Shown: piece after piece, positions 27,866-36,424 of the stretch
Position numbering within the stretch: position 1 is the first letter of the stretch
Layout: each line of letters starts with the position of its first letter
Source: Actinophytocola xinjiangensis
GTDB taxonomy: Bacteria > Actinomycetota > Actinomycetes > Mycobacteriales > Pseudonocardiaceae
Length of the DNA stretch: 55,735 nucleotides
Assembly (NCBI RefSeq): GCF_001921215.1
Contig: NZ_MSIF01000041.1
Location: 1 to 55,735, forward strand
Direction: 5' to 3'
Made by a program: the position numbers and the translations under genes
The notes under the pieces: model-generated
What the model was told of the DNA's origin: nothing
The model's database searches: none
The model's input: the letters and a program-made list of their open reading frames with translations, nothing else

Positions 27866-27871
27866 CGGCGC

Positions 27872-28840
27872 ATGTCCTCACCCCCAACGGCGAGTACGGG
27901 GCTACCCCCTCACCTCTCCGACGCGACCCGCGACGAGACGTCCCTGCGGCGCTTCCTGCACGGGCTGCCCGGTGTCGACCAGGTCGGCGTGGAGCAGCGC
28001 GCGGCCGGGCTCGCCACCCGCAGCATCAAGAAGGCCTCGAAGCTGTGGGCGATCGACACCGCCATCAGCATGGTCGACCTGACCACGTTGGAGGGCGCCG
28101 ACACCGACGGCAAGGTCCGCTCGCTGTGCGCCAAGGCCCGTCGGCCCGACCCGGAGCGGCCCGAGGTGCCGCCGGTCGCGGCGGTCTGTGTCTACCCGGA
28201 CCTGGTGCCCACGGCCGTCGAGGCCTTACGGGGGACGGACATCAACATCGCCAGTGTCTCCACCGCCTTCCCGAGCGGGCGGTCCAGCCTGCCGGTGAAG
28301 ATCGCCGACACCGAACTGGCCGTGGCCGCCGGGGCGACCGAGGTCGACATGGTGATCGACCGGGGCGCGTTCCTGTCCGGGCGCTACGGGCAGGTGTTCG
28401 ACGAGATCGCCACCATCAGGCGGGCCAGCGGCGAGGCGCACCTCAAGGTCATCCTGGAGACCGGCGAGCTGGTCACCTACGACAACGTGCGCCGCGCCTC
28501 GTGGCTGGCGATGCTCGCCGGGGCCGACTTCATCAAGACCTCCACCGGCAAGGTCTCGCCGGCCGCCACGCTGCCGGTCACCCACGTCATGTTGCAGGCC
28601 GTGCGCGACTGGCACACCGCCACCGGCACCGTCCTGGGGGTCAAGCCGGCCGGCGGCATCCGGGTCACCAAGGACGCCATCCGCTACCTGGTGGCCGTGC
28701 ACGAAGTCGCCGGGCCCCAGTGGCTCACCCCCGACAAGTTCCGCTTCGGCGCGTCCAGCCTGCTCAACGACCTGCTGATGCAGCGCCGCGCCCAACTCGA
28801 CGGCCACTACAGCGGCCCGGACTACGTAACGGTGGACTGA
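27872..28840 (+). CDS. deoC: Deoxyribose-phosphate aldolase DeoC
   Basis: Cleaves 2-deoxyribose-5-phosphate to glyceraldehyde-3-phosphate and acetaldehyde, the step after PNP/DeoA and phosphopentomutase. 322 residues, longer than the E. coli enzyme (259) because of an N-terminal extension of about 60 residues. Catalytic features are clear: EVDMVID (Asp), GADFIKTSTGK (Schiff-base Lys) and VKPAGGIR (second Lys). The aldehyde dehydrogenase gene starts 1 bp after the stop, so the acetaldehyde is likely oxidised at once. Confidence 0.95.
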   Translation: MSSPPTASTGLPPHLSDATRDETSLRRFLHGLPGVDQVGVEQRAAGLATRSIKKASKLWAIDTAISMVDLTTLEGADTDGKVRSLCAKARRPDPERPEVPPVAAVCVYPDLVPTAVEALRGTDINIASVSTAFPSGRSSLPVKIADTELAVAAGATEVDMVIDRGAFLSGRYGQVFDEIATIRRASGEAHLKVILETGELVTYDNVRRASWLAMLAGADFIKTSTGKVSPAATLPVTHVMLQAVRDWHTATGTVLGVKPAGGIRVTKDAIRYLVAVHEVAGPQWLTPDKFRFGASSLLNDLLMQRRAQLDGHYSGPDYVTVD

Positions 28841-28841
28841 C

Positions 28842-30275
28842 GTGAACACATGGGAGTACGCCCCGGCACCGGAGTCCCGGGACATCGCCAACCTCAAGCC
28901 CAGCTACCGGATGTTCCTCGACGGCCAGTTCGTCGAGGGCGGCGGTGAGCCGCTCAAGTCCGTCAATCCGGCCACCGAGGAGGTCCTGGCCGAGGTCTCC
29001 ACCGCCGCACCGTCCGATGTGGACAAAGCGGTGAAGGCCGCGCGGCGGGCCCAGGACAAGGTCTGGGGCCGGATGCCGGGCGCCGAACGCGCCAAGTACA
29101 TCTACCGGATCGCCAGGATGATCGCCGAACGCGCCCGCGAACTGGCCGTGCTGGAGAGCCTCGACAACGGCAAGCCGATCAGGGAGTCGCGCGACGTCGA
29201 CGTCCCGACCGCGTCCGCGCACTTCTTCTACCACGCCGGCTGGGCCGACAAGCTCGCCTACGCTGGCCTTGGCCCCGACCCGAAACCGCTCGGCGTCGCC
29301 GGCCAGGTCATCCCGTGGAACTTCCCGCTACTGATGGCCGCCTGGAAGATCGCGCCGGCCCTGGCCTGCGGGAACACCGTGGTCCTCAAGCCGGCCGAGA
29401 CCACGCCGCTGACCGCGCTGGTGCTCGCCGAGATCATCCAGCAGGCCGACCTGCCGCCCGGCGTGGTCAACATCCTGCCCGGCGCCGGCGGCGTCGGCGC
29501 CGAACTGGTCAACCACGCCGAGGTCGACAAGGTCGCCTTCACCGGCTCCACCGAGGTCGGCAAGCTCATCCAGCGCTCGGTCGCCGGCACCGGCAAGAAG
29601 CTGACCCTCGAACTGGGCGGCAAGGCGGCCAACATCGTGTTCGACGACGCCCCGCTCGACCAGGCCGTCGAGGGCATCGTCAACGGCATCTTCTTCAACC
29701 AGGGCCACGTGTGCTGCGCCGGTTCGCGGCTGCTGGTCCAGGAGTCGGTCGCCGGTGAACTGCTCGACAAGCTGCGTGTGCGGGTGGCCACGCTGCGCGT
29801 GGGCGACCCGCTGGACAAGAACACCGACGTCGGCGCCATCAACTCCCGCGAGCAGCTCACCCGGATCACCGACCTGGTCAGCGCCGGCGAACAGGAGGGC
29901 GCCGAGAAGTGGGTGAGCCCGTGTCCGTTGCCGGACAAGGGTTTCTTCGTCGCCCCGACGGTCTTCTCCGGGGTCAGCCAGGCCATGCGGATCGCCCGCG
30001 AGGAGATCTTCGGCCCGGTGCTGTCCGTGCTCACCTTCCGCACCCCCGACGAGGCGATCGCCAAGGCCAACAACACCCCCTACGGCCTGTCCGCCGGCAT
30101 CTGGACCGACAAGGGCTCCCGGATCCTGTGGATGGCCGACCGGCTGCGCGCCGGCGTGGTGTGGGCCAACACCTTCAACCGTTTCGACCCCACCGCGCCC
30201 TTCGGCGGCTACCAGGAGTCCGGCTTCGGCCGGGAGGGTGGCCGCGCCGGACTGGAGGCCTACCTCGATGTCTGA
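28842..30275 (+). CDS. Aldehyde dehydrogenase, catalytic (ALDH16-like N-terminal half)
   Basis: 477 residues, complete ALDH fold: NAD-binding VIPWNFPLLMAAWKIAPAL, FTGSTEVG, general-base Glu in LELGGKAAN, and catalytic Cys291 in FFNQGHVCCAGSR, followed by EEIFGPVLSV and the oligomerisation end GYQESGFGREGG. GTG start 1 bp after deoC. It probably oxidises the acetaldehyde made by DeoC, although other aldehydes are possible. It overlaps by 8 bp a second, truncated ALDH gene. Together they have the size and order of ALDH16, in which a catalytic domain is followed by an inactive one. Confidence 0.9.
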   Translation: MNTWEYAPAPESRDIANLKPSYRMFLDGQFVEGGGEPLKSVNPATEEVLAEVSTAAPSDVDKAVKAARRAQDKVWGRMPGAERAKYIYRIARMIAERARELAVLESLDNGKPIRESRDVDVPTASAHFFYHAGWADKLAYAGLGPDPKPLGVAGQVIPWNFPLLMAAWKIAPALACGNTVVLKPAETTPLTALVLAEIIQQADLPPGVVNILPGAGGVGAELVNHAEVDKVAFTGSTEVGKLIQRSVAGTGKKLTLELGGKAANIVFDDAPLDQAVEGIVNGIFFNQGHVCCAGSRLLVQESVAGELLDKLRVRVATLRVGDPLDKNTDVGAINSREQLTRITDLVSAGEQEGAEKWVSPCPLPDKGFFVAPTVFSGVSQAMRIAREEIFGPVLSVLTFRTPDEAIAKANNTPYGLSAGIWTDKGSRILWMADRLRAGVVWANTFNRFDPTAPFGGYQESGFGREGGRAGLEAYLDV

Positions 30276-31134
30276 TCGTCTGACGGTCGCCAAGACCTAC
30301 AAGCTCTACGTCGGCGGCGCGTTCCCCCGCTCGGAGTCCGGTCGCTCCTACCCGGTGCACGACACCAAGGGCACCTTCCTGGCCAACGCCGCCCAGGCCT
30401 CGCGCAAGGACGTGCGGGAGGCCGTGGTCGCCGCGCGCAAGGCCGTCGGCGGCTGGTCGGGCGCCACCGCCTACAACCGGGGCCAGGTGCTCTACCGGGT
30501 GGCCGAGTTGCTGGAGGGCCGGCGCGAGCAGTTCGCCGCCGAGATCGCCGCCAGCGAAGGCGTCAACGGCAAACGCGCACAGTCCACAGTGGACGCGGCG
30601 ATCGACCGGTGGGTCTGGTACGCCGGCTGGACCGACAAGATCGCCACCGTGCTCGGCGCCGCCAACCCGGTCGCCGGCCCGTACTTCTCGTTCTCCGTCC
30701 CGGAACCGACCGGCGTGGTCGGCGTCCTGGCCCCGCAGACCTCGTCACTGCTCGGTCTGGTGAGCGTGCTCGCCCCGGTGATCGCCACCGGCAACACCGC
30801 CGTCGTGGTCACCAGCCAGGACCGGCCACTGCCGGCGATCACCCTCTCCGAGGTGCTCGCCACCTCCGACGTGCCGGGCGGGGTGGTCAACCTCCTCACC
30901 GGCCGCACCGCCGAACTCGCCCCGTGGCTCGCCTCGCACGCCGACGTCAACGCCGTCGACCTGACCGGCGCGCCGGAGTCGCTGGCCGCCGACCTGGAAC
31001 GCGCGTGCGCCGGCACCGTCAAACGCGTCCTGCGCCGGCGCGCCACCGAGCCCGACTGGACCGAGACCCCCGACATCTCCCGGCTGCGCGCGTTCGTGGA
31101 GACCAAGACCGTCTGGCACCCGAAGGGAAGGTGA
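30268..31134 (+). CDS. Truncated ALDH homologue without catalytic domain
   Basis: 288 residues, equal to the N-terminal, cofactor-binding half of an ALDH (YKLYVGGAFPRSESGRSYPV, WSGATAYNRGQVLYRVAELLE, GVVGVLAPQTSSLLGLVSVLAPVIATGNTAVV in part), ending near residue 240 of the family with a short tail. The catalytic Cys region and general-base Glu are absent, and the NAD-site IPWNFP motif is changed to LAPQTSS. ATG at 30268 overlaps the upstream ALDH stop by 8 bp, implying coupled synthesis. It probably serves a structural role in a hetero-oligomer. Confidence 0.85.
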   Translation: MSDRLTVAKTYKLYVGGAFPRSESGRSYPVHDTKGTFLANAAQASRKDVREAVVAARKAVGGWSGATAYNRGQVLYRVAELLEGRREQFAAEIAASEGVNGKRAQSTVDAAIDRWVWYAGWTDKIATVLGAANPVAGPYFSFSVPEPTGVVGVLAPQTSSLLGLVSVLAPVIATGNTAVVVTSQDRPLPAITLSEVLATSDVPGGVVNLLTGRTAELAPWLASHADVNAVDLTGAPESLAADLERACAGTVKRVLRRRATEPDWTETPDISRLRAFVETKTVWHPKGR

Positions 31135-31172
31135 CGGCGGGCAAGGTGACAGCGGGCAAGGTGACGGCGGGA
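31128..31172. repeat. Three 15-bp tandem repeats across the ALDH-like stop codon
   Basis: AAGGTGACGGCGGGC is repeated three times with one mismatch in the second copy and one in the last. The first copy includes the TGA stop of the truncated ALDH gene. In the other frame the units would encode KVTAG. The remaining spacer to 31320 holds a -10-like TAGCCT at about 31254-31259 for the next cassette. Confidence 0.8.
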
Positions 31173-31320
31173 CAACGGATCCGAATGCAAACAAGCACTG
31201 GTCCACCGGTGGGGATTCCGCCCGAGGCACCGCCACGACCGGGTCCGATGTCCTAGCCTGGACGATCGAGTGGGAGCCGCTGGGGGCTGGCCCGCGTCTG
31301 AACCTCCAGGGAGGGGACAG

Positions 31321-31668
31321 ATGACTCACGAGGATCGGATTCCACCACCGCCGCCGGGCTACGACGCGGAGGAAGGCGCCTTCCACGCGTTCACCAGGGG
31401 GTTCCGCCCGCTGGCCGACGACCTGCGCGGCAACGGCCTGGCCGACCACACCGGCCTGGACGGCAACGCGTTCTCCCGCGTCGGCAGCGACGTCGGTCTC
31501 GCCGACGCCATCCGTAACGCCACCCGGCGCCAGGTCGATCGGATCAACGGGCTGTCGACCACGACCGAGCAGATGGCCGAGGCGGTCGACAACACCTGGA
31601 CCAACTACGTCGAACTCGAGGACGAGCACTCGATCGGCCTACGCCGCGCCGGAGGTGAGCAGGCATGA
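31321..31668 (+). CDS. Small WXG100-like/helical protein, unknown
   Basis: 115 residues without signal peptide. A Pro-rich start (IPPPPPGYD) is followed by a mostly helical body containing VDNTWTNYVELEDEHS near the C-terminus. ATG at 31321 follows GGGAGGGG by about 5 bp; the frame upstream is open but unsupported. Its stop overlaps the ATG of the NlpC/P60 gene (ATGA). The context resembles actinobacterial type VII-like export cassettes, where a small helical partner pairs with a larger substrate. No family is assigned with confidence. Confidence 0.7.
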   Translation: MTHEDRIPPPPPGYDAEEGAFHAFTRGFRPLADDLRGNGLADHTGLDGNAFSRVGSDVGLADAIRNATRRQVDRINGLSTTTEQMAEAVDNTWTNYVELEDEHSIGLRRAGGEQA

Positions 31669-32771
31669 CCTTCACCGGTCCGATGGTGGAGACCCTCGTG
31701 TCCCCCGCCGCCGACGCGCAACGCCAACTCGCCACCGACGACGGCGCCATCGACGGCCTCGACCAGGTGCACGGCTCCGTGCAGACCGCCCTGCACAGCT
31801 ACGACACCGACGCCGGCTCGCGGACCAGGGCGCTGCAGGACGGCTGGGCCGGCGGCGCCGCCGACCGCCAGGCCGCCGACGCCGCCACGATGACCACCGC
31901 CGCCCGCGACATCGGCACCTACAGCGCCGAGGTCCAGGGCGCGGTGCGCGAGGCCGCCGGCATCCTCAAGGTCGGCCAGTCCACCAACCAGCAGCTGATC
32001 GACAACTTCATGGACCGCGCCGCGCAGCTCCTCTCGACCGCCGCGGCGCTGCGCCAGGCCGGCGACCACGCCGGCGCGCAGGCCAAGATCGGCGAGCTGA
32101 TCCGCCTCGGCGCCCAGGTCTCCGGCGAGTCCAGCACCAACCTCGAAGCGGTGATGAACCAGCTGACCGGTGTGGTCACCCGGCTCGACAGCGCCGAGGG
32201 CGGCTCGACGGCGCCGGCCGCCGCCCAGCCGAGCGCCCCGCCGTCGGCCTACACCTCCGGTGGCGGCGGTGGGGGCGGCGGAGGCGGGGGTGGCGGCGAC
32301 TACGGCGGCGGCGGTGGTGGTGGCGTGGCCACCAAGAAGCGGCTGCCGATGGCGATCCCGCCGCAGCCGGGCTCCGGTGTCGCGGTGAACCTGCCCGACG
32401 GCAGCACGGTCATGGCGCCCAACGAGACCGCGGCCAAGGCCGTGCGGGCCGCGCTCGGCCAGCTCGGCGTGCCCTACGTCTGGGGCGGCACCTCGCCCGG
32501 CGTCGGCCTGGACTGCAGCGGCCTGACCCAGTACGCCTACGGCGAGGGCGGTCTGGACATCCCGCGTACCTCCCGCGAACAGGACATCGGCGCCGAGGTC
32601 CCGTCGGCCGACCAGCTGCTGCCCGGCGACCTGATCTGCTGGGAGGGCCACGTCGCCATGTACATCGGCAACGGCCAGATGGTCGAGGCCGGCGACCCGG
32701 TTCAGGTCGGCCCGCTGCGCACCACCAACGCCGGCATGCCCTTCGTCGGGTTCTACCGCCCGACCGGGTGA
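31665..32771 (+). CDS. NlpC/P60 peptidase with WXG-like helical N-terminus
   Basis: 368 residues. A helical N-terminal part (about 1-180) with W61-A-G63 in the position of a WXG turn, a linker with runs of 13 and 7 glycines (about 200-222), then an NlpC/P60 domain (about 245-368): catalytic Cys284 in GLDCSGLTQYAY, His329 in EGHVAMYIGNG. The family cuts gamma-D-Glu-diamino acid bonds in peptidoglycan. There is no Sec or Tat signal, so export by a type VII-like route is inferred from the WXG-like region and helical partner. Confidence 0.85.
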   Translation: MTFTGPMVETLVSPAADAQRQLATDDGAIDGLDQVHGSVQTALHSYDTDAGSRTRALQDGWAGGAADRQAADAATMTTAARDIGTYSAEVQGAVREAAGILKVGQSTNQQLIDNFMDRAAQLLSTAAALRQAGDHAGAQAKIGELIRLGAQVSGESSTNLEAVMNQLTGVVTRLDSAEGGSTAPAAAQPSAPPSAYTSGGGGGGGGGGGGGDYGGGGGGGVATKKRLPMAIPPQPGSGVAVNLPDGSTVMAPNETAAKAVRAALGQLGVPYVWGGTSPGVGLDCSGLTQYAYGEGGLDIPRTSREQDIGAEVPSADQLLPGDLICWEGHVAMYIGNGQMVEAGDPVQVGPLRTTNAGMPFVGFYRPTG

Positions 32772-32802
32772 GCACGCCGGCTCGGACACACGGGGAGGGG
32801 AC

Positions 32803-33213
32803 GTGGCGGAGATAGACATCGACCACGAGCTGGCGGTGGTGGACCGGCGCGTGCGCGAGGCCGGTGTGCGGGCCGGGGCCGAGGTCGCCAGGGCCGGCCG
32901 GATCAGTGGCCGGGCCACCTCACCGGACGGAGCGATCAGCGTGGAGGTCGCCCCGGGCGGGCTGCTCACCGACCTGGCGCTGAGTCCGGCCGCGCTCCAG
33001 CTGGACATGGACACCCTCGCCCGGCACATCGTCGCGGTCACCGAGCGGGCCACCCGACTGGCCGGTGGCAACATGCACCGCGCGCTGTCACCAGTCGTCG
33101 GCGAGCAGGACCTCGAGTCGCTGGGCTATGTCCCGGTGGACGACGAGGAGGCCGACGCCGACCCCGACGCCGCCTTCGGCGACCCGCTCAAGAACCGGGG
33201 TGAGCGCCGGTGA
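32803..33213 (+). CDS. YbaB/EbfC-family protein 1
   Basis: 136 residues with the YbaB layout: helix, then a beta-sheet core (GRATSPDGAISVEVAPGGLLTDLALS, in part) and a second long helix (LARHIVAVTERATRLAGG), ending in an acidic tail. Canonical YbaB binds DNA as a dimer, but copies beside WXG/ESX-like genes are common in actinobacteria and may be chaperone-like. GTG start with GGGGAGGGG upstream. It overlaps the next YbaB-like gene by GTGA. Confidence 0.75.
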   Translation: MAEIDIDHELAVVDRRVREAGVRAGAEVARAGRISGRATSPDGAISVEVAPGGLLTDLALSPAALQLDMDTLARHIVAVTERATRLAGGNMHRALSPVVGEQDLESLGYVPVDDEEADADPDAAFGDPLKNRGERR

Positions 33214-33719
33214 TCGATCGTGAACCGCTCAACCGCAGCACCGAGCAGCTCATCGCCGACGGCCGCGCCCGCCAGGACGCGTTGTCCCAAGTGGACACGA
33301 TCCTCGGCACGGTGACCGGCACCGCGCACGACCGCAACGGCACCGTCGAGGTCACCGTCGACGGGCGGGGCAGGTTGCTGCGCCTGTGGCTGGCGCCCGA
33401 GGCCGCCCGCTACGGCGAGCACCTCGGCCGGGTGATCGTGCGGGTCGCGGCCGTCGCCATGGACGACGCCACCCAGTCCGGCTACAACAAGGTCGCGCTG
33501 CTGCTCGGCGACAACCTGACCTACGCGCTCGAACAGCTCTCCGGCAGGGCCGCGCCGGCCCGCCGTCAGGACGAGGGCGGCCTCACCGCCGAGCAGTTCC
33601 AGGCCCGCCGCGACGAACGGCTGCGCCGCGACGAGGGCGAACCGGCCGCTGGAACCGGTTACGACCCGGATAACGAACTCGCCTCCTTCGACCCATCATC
33701 GCTACGCTCCGACCGGTGA
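33210..33719 (+). CDS. YbaB/EbfC-family protein 2
   Basis: 169 residues, paralogous in fold to its neighbour: helix (about 5-30), beta core with GTVEVTVDGRGRLLRLWLAP, second helix (GEHLGRVIVRVAAVAMDDA), then a long charged C-terminal extension. The GTG start overlaps the previous stop (GTGA), so the pair is made together and probably forms a heterodimer. It is the last gene of the cassette. Confidence 0.75.
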   Translation: MIDREPLNRSTEQLIADGRARQDALSQVDTILGTVTGTAHDRNGTVEVTVDGRGRLLRLWLAPEAARYGEHLGRVIVRVAAVAMDDATQSGYNKVALLLGDNLTYALEQLSGRAAPARRQDEGGLTAEQFQARRDERLRRDEGEPAAGTGYDPDNELASFDPSSLRSDR

Positions 33720-33742
33720 TCCACGCCGAATCCGGCACCACG

Positions 33743-33748
33743 TAGAGT
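33743..33748 (+). promoter_or_regulatory. -10-like element before the acidic conserved gene
   Basis: TAGAGT lies 47 bp upstream of the ATG at 33796, which has a strong AGGAGG ribosome site (about 33783-33788). A leadered transcript is expected. Confidence 0.3.
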
Positions 33749-33795
33749 GCCGACGTTCTGTGTGCCCACGGATTGCGTGACCAGGAGGTCCAGCA

Positions 33796-35097
33796 ATGTC
33801 TCAGGACATCGTCTCCATCGAGCTCGGCCTGCCCCAGGGCGACCTCGTGACGCTGTGGGCGCCGCGCTGGCGTGAGGACGGTGAGGAATGGGAGGCCTTC
33901 CTCGGTCATGAGGAGGACCTGTACGCCTTTCCCGACGCCGCGCACCTCGCGGCGTTCGTCCGCACGGTCGGTGAGCACGACCTGTCCGACCACCCCGCGT
34001 GGGAGGTGGTCCCGGAGCTGTCGGTGCCCGAACTCCTGCCGGACGAGGCGCACACCTACGACCTGGTCGGCGTGCCGGAGCTGGCGGCCGAGGAGCCGGA
34101 CACCTGGACCATCGGCGAGCTGGCCGACATCGTCGCGATCGTGCGCTCGCTGGCCGACGTCTGCGAGCTCGACGAGGTGCACGAGGTGCTGAACTCGGCG
34201 GCCGGGTTCGCCGTCCTCGAACAGGGCACGTTCCCGTTCACCGGGCGCGAGGGCGAGAAGTTGTGGACCGACCTCGCCGAGACCATCTCGCAGCGCTGGG
34301 ACGAGGTCCTCGACGCCATCGACGAGGTCGTGGTCGTCCCCGAGGTCGACAAGGCGACCCTGGACGCCACCACCGACGAGTTGGCCGCCTACCAGGCCGA
34401 GTCCGAGGAGGCCGAGGACGCGCTGGACGCGGAGGACGCCGAGGACGTGGACACCGCCGAGAGCACCGACTCCGACGCGGAGGCCGACGCCGACGCCGAC
34501 ACCGAGGCCGACGAGGAGGACGAGGACGAGACCGAGCCGGTCGGGTTCTGGGCCGAGGTCGGCATCGACCCGATCAAGATCGTCACGGTGGAGGCGGAGT
34601 ACTACACGCTGCGCTGCTACCTCGACGACGAGCCGATCTTCCTCGGCGCCGACGGCAAGATCACCGTCACCAAGTCCCCGCGCGCGCTGGCCAAGTACCT
34701 GGCCTCCGCACCCGCCGACAACGACCTCGCCGAGGTCTCGACCTGGGACGAGGTGGCCGCCAAGGCCACCGACGGCACCCTCGAGATCGACGTGGAGACC
34801 GACAACACCTACGTGCTCAACGGTCTGGCCGACGACTTCGGCGAGGGCCCGGAGGCGGTCGACCCGGTGCAGCTCGACCTCGCGGTCGAGCTGCTGACCG
34901 ACGCCGCTGACTGGGCCGACGACAAGACCGTGACCGAGGCGCTCGCGCAGTCGGAGAGCCTCGGCTGGCTGGTCTCGTTTATCCTGCGGCCCGACCCGAC
35001 CCGCCACCGGCACGCGCCGAGCGCGCCGTTCGACGCCGAGCAGCAGGCCTGGCAGCGTCTGGTCGAGGCGTTCGAGGACCGCCTCGACCAGCCCTGA
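33796..35097 (+). CDS. Conserved acidic protein (Rv3311-like)
   Basis: 433 residues. Two globular parts (about 1-190 and 250-433) flank a very acidic low-complexity linker (about 200-245, mainly Asp/Glu/Ala with DADADTEADEEDEDE). A beta-alpha motif seems repeated: YAFPDAAHLAAFVRT in the first half and VTKSPRALAKYLAS in the second. Some databases label such actinobacterial proteins 'primosomal', for which I see no support. Length and place next to add suggest orthology to Rv3311. Function unknown. Strong AGGAGG ribosome site. It ends 1 bp before the convergent add stop. Confidence 0.8.
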   Translation: MSQDIVSIELGLPQGDLVTLWAPRWREDGEEWEAFLGHEEDLYAFPDAAHLAAFVRTVGEHDLSDHPAWEVVPELSVPELLPDEAHTYDLVGVPELAAEEPDTWTIGELADIVAIVRSLADVCELDEVHEVLNSAAGFAVLEQGTFPFTGREGEKLWTDLAETISQRWDEVLDAIDEVVVVPEVDKATLDATTDELAAYQAESEEAEDALDAEDAEDVDTAESTDSDAEADADADTEADEEDEDETEPVGFWAEVGIDPIKIVTVEAEYYTLRCYLDDEPIFLGADGKITVTKSPRALAKYLASAPADNDLAEVSTWDEVAAKATDGTLEIDVETDNTYVLNGLADDFGEGPEAVDPVQLDLAVELLTDAADWADDKTVTEALAQSESLGWLVSFILRPDPTRHRHAPSAPFDAEQQAWQRLVEAFEDRLDQP

Positions 35098-35098
35098 G

Positions 35099-36202
35099 TC
35101 AGCTGCCCATCAGCGCGGCGTAGCCGGGCTTGATGATGTCGTTGGTGATCGCCAGGCGTTCGTCGAAGCCGATGAACGCCGACTTCATGGCGTTGATGGT
35201 GAACCACTGCAGGTCCGCCCAGTCGTAGCCGAACGCCTCGACCAGCGCGGTCATCTCGGTGGAGGGCAGGCAGTTGGACATCAGCCGGTTGTCGGTGTTC
35301 ACCGTGACCCGGAAGCGCAGCTTGGCCAGCAGGCCGATCGGGTGTTCGGCGATCGAGGGCGCCGCGCCGGTCTGCACGTTCGACGACGGGCACATCTCCA
35401 GCGGGATCCGGCGGTCCCGCACATAACTGGCCAACCGTCCCAAGTGGATGGTGCCGTCCTCGTCGACCTTGATGTCGTCGACGATCCGCACGCCGTGCCC
35501 GAGCCGCTCGGCACCGCAGTGCTGGATCGCCTCCCAGATCGAGGGCAGCCCGAACGCCTCGCCGGCGTGGATCGTGAAGTGCATGTTCTGCTGGCGCAGG
35601 TACTCGAACGCGTCAAGGTTGCGGGTGGGCGGGAAACCGGCCTCCGGCCCGGCGATGTCGAAGCCGACGACACCGCTGTCGCGGTGGCGCACCGCGAGTT
35701 CGGCGATCTCCAACGAGCGGGCGTTCTGGCGCATCGCGCACAGCAGCGTGCCGATCCGGATCCGCCGGCCGCGTTCCAGCGCCCGCTGCTCACCGAGGCG
35801 GAAACCCTCCTGCACGGCCGCGACGATCGCGTCCAGGTGCAGGCCCCGTTCGCTGAACAGTTCCGGCGCGTAGCGGACCTCGGCGTAGACCACGCCGTCG
35901 TCGGCGAGGTCCTCGGCGCACTCGGCGGCGACCCGCACGAGCGCCTCCTCGGTCTGCATGACACCGCAGGTGTGCGCGAACGTCTCCAGGTAGCGCACCA
36001 GCGAGCCGGAGTCGGCGGCGTCGCGGAACCAGCCGCCCAACGCCGTCGCGTCCTGGGTGGGGAGATCGGTGTAGCCGACGGCGTCGGCGAGTTCGACCAC
36101 CGTGGCCGGGCGCAGCCCGCCGTCGAGATGGTCGTGCAGCAGCACCTTGGGGGCGGAACGGACAGCCTCCGGGGTCACCGGAACGGGGTTCGACGTCAAC
36201 AT
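35099..36202 (-). CDS. add: Adenosine deaminase
   Basis: Hydrolytic deamination of (deoxy)adenosine to (deoxy)inosine, which PNP can then cleave. 367 residues. Zinc and catalytic residues are visible: HDHLDG (about 24-29), HAGE (catalytic Glu), GHGVR, and NTDNRLMS with the last metal/base Asp. The form NTDN instead of NTDD is, as far as I recall, shared with the mycobacterial enzyme (Rv3313c). A -10-like TACCGT lies 6 bp before the ATG and a palindrome just beyond it. Confidence 0.95.
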   Translation of the reverse strand: MLTSNPVPVTPEAVRSAPKVLLHDHLDGGLRPATVVELADAVGYTDLPTQDATALGGWFRDAADSGSLVRYLETFAHTCGVMQTEEALVRVAAECAEDLADDGVVYAEVRYAPELFSERGLHLDAIVAAVQEGFRLGEQRALERGRRIRIGTLLCAMRQNARSLEIAELAVRHRDSGVVGFDIAGPEAGFPPTRNLDAFEYLRQQNMHFTIHAGEAFGLPSIWEAIQHCGAERLGHGVRIVDDIKVDEDGTIHLGRLASYVRDRRIPLEMCPSSNVQTGAAPSIAEHPIGLLAKLRFRVTVNTDNRLMSNCLPSTEMTALVEAFGYDWADLQWFTINAMKSAFIGFDERLAITNDIIKPGYAALMGS

Positions 36203-36208
36203 GACGCA

Positions 36209-36246
36209 ACGGTACTCAGCCCGTCCATATCACCCGATCGGGTAAT
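36209..36246 (-). promoter_or_regulatory. add promoter with 12-bp palindromic operator candidate
   Basis: Minus-strand TACCGT (36214-36209) ends 6 bp before the add ATG, suggesting a leaderless message. ACCCGATCGGGT (36232-36243) is a perfect palindrome, extended by AT on each side with one mismatch (36229-36246). It sits at about -27 to -44, over the -35 region, where a repressor would block polymerase. Confidence 0.45.
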
Positions 36247-36424
36247 CGCAAGGCCACTCAAGGTCATGCCTGTACGCGGCAACAGCCCGATCTGCCTCCG
36301 CTGATCGGCCTAACAGCTCATCGTTGGAGCTGCAATCAACTCACGGGTGGTGTATGGATGCGTTCTCGGAGTGGCTAGGCTCGCAAGGCCGGCCCTGCCC
36401 CTCCCCACGACGAAGGTCACCTCC

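Noticed and set aside
32250-32335. GGC/GGT-rich low-complexity tract as a possible repeat element
   Set aside because: It is in frame and encodes the Gly linker of the NlpC/P60 protein, so no separate element is needed.
34380-34545. Minus-strand Ser/Ala-rich open frames opposite the acidic linker
   Set aside because: They mirror the Asp/Glu codons of the real gene on the plus strand and have no ribosome sites.
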